Positions 1 to 4,461 of a DNA stretch of 5,279 nt are shown here, in pieces. The number at the start of each line of letters is the position of its first letter. Positions within the stretch are counted from its first letter, which is position 1. The position numbers and the translations under genes were made by a program. The stretch is from Alphaproteobacteria bacterium (GTDB lineage: Bacteria; Pseudomonadota; Alphaproteobacteria; Caulobacterales; Caulobacteraceae). The DNA lies in contig JAGWSE010000218.1 in assembly GCA_028869395.1 (NCBI GenBank), forward strand, positions 1 through 5,279, written 5' to 3'. Under the pieces are notes generated by a model. That model saw only the letters and a program-made list of their open reading frames with translations. It was not told the origin of the DNA and made no database searches.

Positions 1-98
1 CCCGGAAGCATGACCCTCGGTCGCGCTAGCGAAAAGCGCTCAGGATGCTAGTATTTGTCTCCGATCCTGCCGCTTCGGCAGCAACCGTTGACGATCTG
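1..98 (+). promoter_or_regulatory. Upstream/leader region of the Lrp/AsnC-type regulator gene
   Basis: No gene is evident before the regulator. The stretch holds a perfect 8-bp palindrome CGCTAGCG (24-31). The word GCTAG occurs twice (25-29 and 47-51), spaced 22 bp apart, roughly two helical turns. A perfect 6-bp hairpin follows (CTGCCG 67-72, loop CTT, CGGCAG 76-81). Lrp/AsnC proteins often regulate their own gene by binding spaced sites on one DNA face, so these repeats are possible operator elements. That is inference: no published consensus is matched. No convincing -35/-10 pair was found. If translation starts at 99, the hairpin lies in the 5' leader 17 nt before the start codon. Confidence 0.25.
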
Positions 99-521
99 AT
101 GGACGACCTCGACCGCAAGCTGCTGGCCCTGCTTCGCAACGACGCTCGCACGCCCGCCGCGTCCCTCGCTAAGGCGCTGAAGGTCTCGCGCGGCACGGTG
201 CAGAACCGCATCGCGCGCCTGCAGGGCGAGGGCGTGGTGCTGGGCTTCACGGTGCGCACCCGTCCCGAGCTGGAGGAGAGCCGCGTCCGCGCGGTGATGA
301 CCATCGCCATCGAGGGCGAGCGCTCCCGCGCCGTCGTCCAGGCGATGAAGGGATTGCCGCAGGTCGCCGCCATCCACACCACCAACGGCCGCTGGGACCT
401 GGTGGCCGAGCTCGACGTGGCCACCCTCTCGGAATTCAGCCGGACGCTCGACCAGATCCGCACCATCGACGGCATCGCCGCCACGGAGACCTCGATCCTG
501 CTGGAGAGCCAGAAGCTGTAA
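99..521 (+). CDS. Lrp/AsnC family transcriptional regulator
   Basis: A 140-residue DNA-binding regulator of the Lrp/AsnC (feast/famine) family. Residues 1-47 form the N-terminal helix-turn-helix: it opens MDDLDRKLLALLRNDART, and the recognition helix is around SRGTVQNRIARL (30-41). The RAM ligand-binding/oligomerisation domain spans about 62-136. It carries the family's short Gly-x-x-Asp turn (GRWD, 97-100) after an HTTN segment, and ends TETSILLESQKL. The start is uncertain. An in-frame ATG at 45 would give 158 residues with an 18-residue extension. ATG 99 is preferred because family members normally begin a few residues before the 'LDRKLL' helix; neither start has a clear Shine-Dalgarno. 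The gene converges on the aldolase gene with a 30-nt gap, so it is not in an operon with it. Family proteins are typically octamers or dimers sensing amino acids; the effector and targets here are unknown. The family call is firm, the specific role is not. Confidence 0.9.
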   Translation: MDDLDRKLLALLRNDARTPAASLAKALKVSRGTVQNRIARLQGEGVVLGFTVRTRPELEESRVRAVMTIAIEGERSRAVVQAMKGLPQVAAIHTTNGRWDLVAELDVATLSEFSRTLDQIRTIDGIAATETSILLESQKL

Positions 522-543
522 CCCCCGGCCCCGTGACGCGAGA

Positions 544-557
544 GGGTGAGGTCACCC
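544..557. terminator. Short inverted repeat at the convergent gene ends (weak terminator candidate)
   Basis: GGGTGA (544-549) and TCACCC (552-557) are exact reverse complements separated by two bases. As RNA this would fold as a 5-bp stem with a 4-nt loop. It lies at the junction of the convergent regulator and aldolase genes and overlaps the aldolase stop codon (552-554). There is no T-run on either side, so it lacks the hallmark of an intrinsic terminator. It is listed only because its placement between convergent genes suits a bidirectional end point. Confidence 0.2.
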
Positions 558-1325
558 GCGCCCCTTCAGCCAGCCTCGCATGTCCGCCGCCTCGCGCCGC
601 CCGGCGCCCAGGAAGCGGGTGTCGGAGCCGACGCTCACCAGATCGAAGCCCATCGCCAGCATCTGCTGCGAATAGGCGACGCCGCCGGTGTGCACGCCGG
701 CCTTTATCCCGGCCTTGCGGCAGGCGGCGAGGATCTTCTCGAAGGCCTGCAGGCGCATGGGGTCCTGCGAATCCTGGCCCGGCGGGCCGCCCAGGGCGAG
801 CGACAGGTCCGAGGGCCCGACATAGATGCCGTCCAGCCCGGGCGTGGAGGCGATCTCCTCCACCCGGTCCAGGCCCTCGCGGGTCTCGATCATCGCCAGC
901 GCGATCACCTCGTCGTTGGCGCGCTCCATGTAGTCGGGCCCATGGAACAGCGACGCCCGCGTCGGCCCGGAGCTGCGGTATCCCTGCGGCGGATAGCGGC
1001 AGGCGCCCACGAAGGCCTCCGCCTCGGCCGGCGACGAGATCATCGGACAGATGATCCCCGCCGCGCCGGCGTCCAGCGCTCGCATGATCTCGCCCGGCGT
1101 GTTCCAGGCGACGCGCACCAAGGCGGTGGCCTCGGTCGTGGAGACGGCCTGCAGCATGGCCAGCATCTCGCTGTAGCCGATCAGCCCGTGCTGGGTGTCG
1201 ATGGTCACGCAGTCCCAGCCCTGGTTGGCCATCACCTCGGCGACGAACCCGGAGCCGATGGCGCACCACCCGCCGATCGCGCCCTGGCCCTTGCTCCACA
1301 CGTCCCTCAGCCCGCAACGCCGCAT
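552..1325 (-). CDS. HpcH/HpaI aldolase/citrate lyase family protein (class II, metal-dependent aldolase)
   Basis: A 257-residue TIM-barrel aldolase of the HpcH/HpaI family. Known members cleave or form 2-keto-acid aldols, such as 4-hydroxy-2-oxoheptanedioate or 2-dehydro-3-deoxyglucarate, releasing pyruvate with a divalent metal. All expected active-site positions are present at nearly the E. coli HpaI numbering. D43 and H46 lie in the VTIDTQH segment; R71 is in VRVAW; D85 is in ALDAGAAG; metal ligand E147 is in AMIET; metal ligand D173 is in YVGPSD. Length matches the family (about 250-270). ATG 1325 is chosen because a GGGAG Shine-Dalgarno sits 8 nt upstream on this strand. An in-frame ATG at 1382 would add 19 basic, non-family residues. 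The gene is divergent from the alpha/beta hydrolase, so control may be shared. It is soluble and probably cytoplasmic. The substrate cannot be assigned; a 2-keto-3-deoxy sugar acid or aromatic-degradation aldol is possible. Confidence 0.92.
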   Translation of the reverse strand: MRRCGLRDVWSKGQGAIGGWCAIGSGFVAEVMANQGWDCVTIDTQHGLIGYSEMLAMLQAVSTTEATALVRVAWNTPGEIMRALDAGAAGIICPMISSPAEAEAFVGACRYPPQGYRSSGPTRASLFHGPDYMERANDEVIALAMIETREGLDRVEEIASTPGLDGIYVGPSDLSLALGGPPGQDSQDPMRLQAFEKILAACRKAGIKAGVHTGGVAYSQQMLAMGFDLVSVGSDTRFLGAGRREAADMRGWLKGRG

Positions 1326-1333
1326 GCAACCCT

Positions 1334-1338
1334 CTCCC
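1334..1338 (-). promoter_or_regulatory. Ribosome binding site of the aldolase gene
   Basis: On the minus strand the sequence before ATG 1325 is a purine run, GAGAGGGAGAGGG (1342 down to 1330). Its GGGAG core ends 8 nt before the start codon. This decides the start at 1325 over the upstream in-frame ATG at 1382. Confidence 0.6.
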
Positions 1339-1436
1339 TCTCGATGTCGCCTAAGCTGCCTCGGAGAAGGCCGCCGCGCCACCTTCCGGGCTTGCCATTT
1401 TTCAAACGGTTGTTAGTCACGTCCTGACCGATGTTC

Positions 1437-1441
1437 GAGGA
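1437..1441 (+). promoter_or_regulatory. Ribosome binding site of the alpha/beta hydrolase gene
   Basis: GAGGA lies 9 nt before ATG 1451, a normal spacing. It is only 3 nt before the in-frame GTG at 1445, which is too close. This favours the ATG at 1451. Confidence 0.6.
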
Positions 1442-1450
1442 CGTGTGTGG

Positions 1451-2518
1451 ATGGCCGACGAAGTTCCTGTTGAGACCAAGGCGTCCCGCGAAACCTACGA
1501 CGATCGCCCGATCCATTCCGAGCCCGGCGAACTGCCGCCGGAGGTGCAGGCGCCGCTGGCGGAGTACCGGGGCGCCGAGCCCCCCGCGCCGGCCTGGTTC
1601 AAGCAGGCCATCGCCCAGGAGGGCGAGCAGGTCTTCGTCGAGAGCCTGGGCACCAGGCTCGAGGTCCTCACCTGGGGCGAGGTCGGCAAGCCCGGCCTGC
1701 TGATGGTCCACGGCAACTCCGCCCACGCCCACTGGTGGAGCTTCATCGCCCCCTACTTCGCCAAGGATTACCGGGTCGCCTCGATGTCGCTGGCCGGCAT
1801 GGGCGCCTCGGACTGGCGCGAGACCTATTCCTTCGACGACTTCTGCGCTGACGCCGAGGCGGTGGCCCGCGCCACGGGGCTCTACGAGGGCGGCCGCAAG
1901 CCGGTCTACATCGGCCATTCCTTCGGCGGCGGCCAGGTGTTCTACGCCGCCGTCCGCCATCCGCAGCGGATGCACGCCGCGATCATGGTCGACACCGGCT
2001 TCGGCCCGCCCCCGGAGGAGCTCGCCAAGCGGCAGGCGGAGATGGAGCGGGTCCGCAACATCCCCACCGTCGATCGGCCCAGCCGCGTCTATCCGGACCT
2101 GACGGCGGCGCTCGCCCGCTTCCGGCTGATGCCGCCGCAGCCGGCCGGCAATCCGTTCATCGCCGACTACATCGCCCGCCGCTCGCTGAAGCGCGCGCCG
2201 CTGCCCGATGGCGAGAGGGGGCCGGATGGAACCGGCGAGGGCTGGACCTGGCGCTTCGACCCCAACATGTGGGGCAAGCTCAACCGCCAGCAGGCCCTGG
2301 GCCAGGGCCTCTCCGCCGATCGCATCGACACGCCCATGGTGCACATCTACGGCGAGAAGAGCCGCGTGGCCGAGCACCGCCGGCAAGGGGCGCCTTCGCC
2401 CTTCCCGCCGGGCATGATCGAGATCGAGATCCCCGACGCGCACCACCACATCATGATCGACCAGCCGCTCGCCCTGGTGGCGGCGATGCGTGCGCTATTG
2501 GCCGCATGGCCGTGCTGA
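1451..2518 (+). CDS. Alpha/beta hydrolase (serine nucleophile)
   Basis: A 355-residue alpha/beta-hydrolase-fold enzyme. The core starts near residue 60: strand FVESLGTRLEVLTWG (62-76), then the oxyanion motif VHGN (86-89). The nucleophile elbow is GHSFGG (155-160), with S157 as catalytic serine. The C-terminal segment DAHHHIMIDQP (329-339) supplies the histidine, probably H332 by its spacing to the Pro. The acid is ambiguous. The strand-7 loop reads GEKS (301-304), so E302 is possible, and D181 in IMVDTGFG after the nucleophile helix is the alternative. A Ser nucleophile argues against haloalkane dehalogenase or epoxide hydrolase, which use Asp, and favours esterase, C-C hydrolase or lactonase-type chemistry. 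Residues 1-55 are a polar, Pro/Glu-rich extension with no signal peptide, so the protein is probably cytoplasmic. A cap region spans about 185-285. The substrate is unknown. The gene is divergent from the aldolase gene. Confidence 0.9.
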   Translation: MADEVPVETKASRETYDDRPIHSEPGELPPEVQAPLAEYRGAEPPAPAWFKQAIAQEGEQVFVESLGTRLEVLTWGEVGKPGLLMVHGNSAHAHWWSFIAPYFAKDYRVASMSLAGMGASDWRETYSFDDFCADAEAVARATGLYEGGRKPVYIGHSFGGGQVFYAAVRHPQRMHAAIMVDTGFGPPPEELAKRQAEMERVRNIPTVDRPSRVYPDLTAALARFRLMPPQPAGNPFIADYIARRSLKRAPLPDGERGPDGTGEGWTWRFDPNMWGKLNRQQALGQGLSADRIDTPMVHIYGEKSRVAEHRRQGAPSPFPPGMIEIEIPDAHHHIMIDQPLALVAAMRALLAAWPC

Positions 2519-2612
2519 GGTCGCCGGCTTGAGCGCGGTGGCGGTCTCGTGTACCCACGGTCCGCCTTCCTGCCATTTTGCAGTGCACCACGAGAAGAGA
2601 GCGTTCATTAGC
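2519..2612 (+). promoter_or_regulatory. Upstream region of the cytochrome oxidase subunit IV gene
   Basis: A 94-nt gap after the hydrolase stop. It contains TGCCATTTT (2571-2579), identical to the word at 1393-1401 upstream of the hydrolase. This is followed by TGCAGTGCA (2579-2587), a TGCA repeat around a central G. A purine stretch, GAGAAGAGAG (2592-2601), lies 11 nt before ATG 2613 and is the only candidate Shine-Dalgarno. No clear -35/-10 pair was found, so the gene may be transcribed from here or by read-through from the hydrolase gene. Confidence 0.3.
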
Positions 2613-2855
2613 ATGGCGTCTTCCGGTCACCATCAGCGCGGCGAGATGGATATCGCCGAGCAGGTCTCCACCTTCGAATTCTTCAACACCATGACAAAGT
2701 GGGGCTCGCTGTTCGTGGGCTCGCTGGTCCTGTTCCTGGTGCTCTGGTTCTGCACCGGCGCGGGCTTCGGCGGCGCCGCCGTCACCGTCGCCGTCGTGCT
2801 GGCGCTGGGCGTCACCTTCCTGCGCAGCCGGGCCGGCGAAGCCGGCGCGCACTGA
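2613..2855 (+). CDS. aa3-type cytochrome c oxidase subunit IV family protein
   Basis: An 80-residue inner-membrane protein resembling the small bacterial subunit IV of aa3-type cytochrome c oxidase (Pfam COX4_pro_2 type). The family signature is visible at residues 11-33: an acidic MDIAEQ box, then TFEFF, then KWGSLF leading into the first membrane helix. Hydrophobic helices are predicted at about 28-47 and 53-70, then a short basic/polar tail (RSRAGEAGAH). The Paracoccus/Rhodobacter subunit is shorter, with a single helix, so the second helix is a lineage variant. Its role is accessory: it is not needed for catalysis in known enzymes and contacts the core subunits in the membrane. ATG 2613 is chosen because it yields the usual short His-containing N-terminus; longer in-frame extension would overlap the hydrolase gene. 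No core oxidase genes are in the window. The next genes encode transhydrogenase, separated by a hairpin and a candidate promoter. Confidence 0.82.
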   Translation: MASSGHHQRGEMDIAEQVSTFEFFNTMTKWGSLFVGSLVLFLVLWFCTGAGFGGAAVTVAVVLALGVTFLRSRAGEAGAH

Positions 2856-2864
2856 CGCCCCGAC

Positions 2865-2885
2865 CCTCCTCCCGCGGGGGGGAGG
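2865..2885 (+). terminator. GC-rich hairpin downstream of the oxidase subunit gene
   Basis: CCTCCTCCC (2865-2873) pairs with GGGGGGAGG (2877-2885) to form a 9-bp stem with one G-U pair and a 3-nt loop. It begins 9 nt after the stop codon at 2853-2855. No T-run follows, so it is not a canonical intrinsic terminator. It may stabilise the 3' end, weaken read-through into pntAA, or be a copy of the C-rich/G-rich intergenic hairpins common in high-GC alphaproteobacteria. The stem is seen directly; its function is inferred. Confidence 0.45.
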
Positions 2886-2916
2886 CGGCCCGGACGCGGC
2901 GCTGACCGCCGTTCTC

Positions 2917-2946
2917 TGGACAGACCCTGATTCGGGCCCCTATGGT
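2917..2946 (+). promoter_or_regulatory. Candidate sigma-70-like promoter of the pnt operon
   Basis: TGGACA (2917-2922, five of six bases of TTGACA) is separated by 18 bp from TATGGT (2941-2946, four of six bases of TATAAT). Transcription would start near 2953, giving a leader of about 30 nt before pntAA. A GANTC site (GATTC, 2929-2933) lies in the spacer. The Caulobacter housekeeping consensus differs somewhat from the E. coli one, so this remains a candidate. Confidence 0.4.
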
Positions 2947-2984
2947 CCCCGCGCGTCGCCCAGTACGCGTGGGGTAGTTCGGGC

Positions 2985-4115
2985 ATGGCCGTTATCGCCG
3001 TCACCAAGGAGCGCCGCGCCGGCGAGACCCGCGTGGCGGCGGTCCCCGAGACGGTGAAGAAGCTGATCGCGGCCGGCTTTTCCGTCGTCGTCGAGGCCGG
3101 CGCGGGCGCCGCCGCCTCCTATCCGGACGAGGACTACAAGGCCGCCGGCGCGACCGTCGCCAAGACCGCCAAGGACGCCGTCGCCAAGGCCGACATCCTT
3201 TTCCATGTCCGCGCGCCGGACGCCGCCGAGATCGCGGCGCTCAAGAAGGGCGCGATCGTCGTGGCCCTGCTCAATCCGCACCAGGACAAGACGGCGCTTT
3301 CCGCCCTCGCGAAGAAGGGCGCCACCGCCTTCGCCATGGAGTTCGTGCCGCGCATCACCCGGGCCCAGGTGATGGACGCGCTCTCCAGCCAGGCCAACCT
3401 CGCGGGCTACCGCGCGGTGATCGAGGCGGCCGAGGCCTACGGCAAGGCGTTCCCGATGATGATGACCGCGGCGGGCACGGTGCCGCCGGCCAAGGTCTTC
3501 GTCATGGGCGCGGGCGTCGCCGGCCTGCAGGCCATCGCCACCGCCCGCCGCCTCGGCGCCGTCGTCACCGCCACGGACGTGCGTCCCGCCGCCAAGGAGC
3601 AGGTGGAGAGCCTGGGCGCCAAGTTCGTCGCCGTCGAGGACGAGGAGTTCAAGGCCGCCGAGACCGCCGCCGGCTACGCCAAGGAGATGAGCAAGGAATA
3701 CCAGGCCAAGCAGGCCGCGCTGGTCTCCGAGCACATCAGGAAGCAGGACATCGTCGTCACCACCGCCCTGATCCCCGGCCGGCCCGCGCCGAAGCTCGTC
3801 TCGGCCGAGCAGGTCAGGTCGATGAAGCCCGGATCGGTGCTGGTCGACCTCGCCGTCGAGCAGGGCGGCAACGTCGTCGGCGCCAAGCCCGACCAGGTGG
3901 TCGAGGTGGGCGGGGTGAAGATCGTGGGCTACGCGAACCTGCCCGGCCGCATCGCCTTCGACGCCTCGGCCCTCTACGCCCGCAACCTCGCCGCCTTCGC
4001 CGGCCTGCTCCTCGACAAGGAAGGCAAGTTCGCCCCTGACTATGCGGACGAGATCCTCAAGGCCGCGCTCGTGACCCAGGGCGGCGCCGTCGTCCACCCC
4101 GCGTTGAAGGGATAG
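2985..4115 (+). CDS. pntAA: Proton-translocating NAD(P) transhydrogenase subunit alpha part 1 (PntAA, NAD(H)-binding domain I)
   Basis: A 376-residue soluble domain I of transhydrogenase. It binds NAD(H) on the cytoplasmic face and passes hydride to NADP+ bound on PntB while protons flow inward. It has the alanine dehydrogenase/PNT two-domain fold: N-terminal part about 1-137, NAD-binding Rossmann part about 140-340. The nucleotide loop is GAGVAG (175-180), with D198 at the end of the following strand to hold the NAD ribose. The nicotinamide-binding RQD loop is intact: R123, Q128, D131 and S134, matching R127, Q132, D135 and S138 of Rhodospirillum rubrum. SSQANLAGYRAV (134-145) and MMMTAAGTVPPAKV (158-171) are near-identical to that enzyme. 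The protein ends ALVTQGGAVVHPALKG, with no membrane segment, as expected for the split alphaproteobacterial form (E. coli PntA fuses this with the next gene). Its Shine-Dalgarno is weak (GGGG at 2971-2974). It is first gene of the pnt operon. Confidence 0.97.
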   Translation: MAVIAVTKERRAGETRVAAVPETVKKLIAAGFSVVVEAGAGAAASYPDEDYKAAGATVAKTAKDAVAKADILFHVRAPDAAEIAALKKGAIVVALLNPHQDKTALSALAKKGATAFAMEFVPRITRAQVMDALSSQANLAGYRAVIEAAEAYGKAFPMMMTAAGTVPPAKVFVMGAGVAGLQAIATARRLGAVVTATDVRPAAKEQVESLGAKFVAVEDEEFKAAETAAGYAKEMSKEYQAKQAALVSEHIRKQDIVVTTALIPGRPAPKLVSAEQVRSMKPGSVLVDLAVEQGGNVVGAKPDQVVEVGGVKIVGYANLPGRIAFDASALYARNLAAFAGLLLDKEGKFAPDYADEILKAALVTQGGAVVHPALKG

Positions 4116-4119
4116 CGCC

Positions 4120-4461
4120 ATGGACGCCGTCGATCCCACCGTCTTCCGGCTGGCCATCTTCGTGCTGGCGATCTTCGTCGGCTACTACGTGGTCTGGAGC
4201 GTGACGCCGGCGCTGCACACGCCGCTGATGGCCGTCACCAACGCCATCTCCTCGGTGATCATCGTGGGCGCGCTGCTGGCGGCCTCCGCCCACACGGCCA
4301 CCGGCGAGCTCACCCGCAACGTCATGATCTCGAAAGGCGCCGGCGCGCTCGCCACCGCCTTCGCCTCGGTCAACATCTTCGGCGGCTTCCTGGTCGTCCG
4401 CCGGATGCTCGCCATGTACAAGAAGAAGGAGCCCTCGGCGAAGAAGGAGGCGGGCAAGTGA
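4120..4461 (+). CDS. pntAB: NAD(P) transhydrogenase subunit alpha part 2 (PntAB, membrane anchor)
   Basis: A 113-residue inner-membrane subunit equal to the membrane part of E. coli PntA. Together with the helices of PntB it forms domain II, the proton channel. Three hydrophobic helices are visible at about 9-30, 36-56 and 76-97. The family signature WSVTPALHTPLMAVTNAIS (26-44) and the later VNIFGGFLVVRRML (84-97) are strongly conserved in the family. The tail is lysine-rich (KKKEPSAKKEAGK, 101-113). The gene starts 4 nt after the pntAA stop, and its own TGA overlaps the pntB GTG start, so the three genes are almost certainly co-transcribed and translationally coupled. The codons of the lysine-rich tail also contain the Shine-Dalgarno of pntB. 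Confidence 0.96.
   Translation: MDAVDPTVFRLAIFVLAIFVGYYVVWSVTPALHTPLMAVTNAISSVIIVGALLAASAHTATGELTRNVMISKGAGALATAFASVNIFGGFLVVRRMLAMYKKKEPSAKKEAGK
4444..4450 (+). promoter_or_regulatory. Strong ribosome binding site of pntB inside the end of pntAB
   Basis: AAGGAGG, a near-perfect anti-16S match, lies 7 nt before the GTG at 4458 and inside the last codons of pntAB (Lys-Lys-Glu-Ala). It decides the non-ATG start of pntB. Confidence 0.75.

Larger units (their letters stand above)
1326..1450. promoter_or_regulatory. Divergent intergenic region between aldolase and hydrolase genes
   Basis: This 125-bp region must carry the promoters of both divergent genes. Most of it is GC-rich, but 1392-1420 is notably AT-rich. 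It contains TGCCATTTT (1393-1401) and a near-palindrome CAAACGGTTG (1403-1412, core AAC-N-GTT). The word TGCCATTTT recurs at 2571-2579 upstream of the cytochrome oxidase subunit gene. A TTGCCA hexamer (1392-1397) could be a -35 element reading towards the hydrolase, but no good -10 follows at the usual spacing. I therefore call a regulatory region rather than a defined promoter. Confidence 0.4.

Noticed and set aside
1326..1382. A 19-residue N-terminal extension of the aldolase from ATG 1382
   Set aside because: The residues are basic and unlike the family N-terminus, while ATG 1325 has a good Shine-Dalgarno and gives the normal family length and active-site numbering.
1403..1412. Near-palindrome CAAACGGTTG as a TetR-type operator
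   Set aside because: It is only 8 of 10 bases symmetric and too short. No TetR-like regulator gene is in the window, so a named operator is not supported.
546..1427. A 293-residue plus-strand frame opposite the aldolase
   Set aside because: It is His/Arg/Gly-rich with no domain and lies antisense to an aldolase with a complete active site.
1445..1450. GTG start at 1445 for the hydrolase
   Set aside because: The GAGGA ribosome site is only 3 nt away, whereas ATG 1451 has a 9-nt spacing.
1307..2449. A 380-residue open frame on the minus strand opposite the alpha/beta hydrolase
   Set aside because: Its composition is that of an antisense shadow (Gly/Arg/Ala/His-rich). It also overlaps the aldolase start, and the hydrolase frame has clear catalytic motifs.
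2490..2612. Extending the oxidase subunit IV frame upstream to 2490
   Set aside because: It would overlap the hydrolase gene by 29 nt and add 41 residues (MRYWPHGRAEV...) that do not belong to this short family.
2940..4157. A 405-residue open frame on the minus strand opposite pntAA
   Set aside because: It is longer than pntAA but its product is low-complexity Gly/Asp/His/Arg/Leu-rich with no recognisable fold. Long antisense frames are expected in DNA this GC-rich, and pntAA on the other strand is unmistakable.
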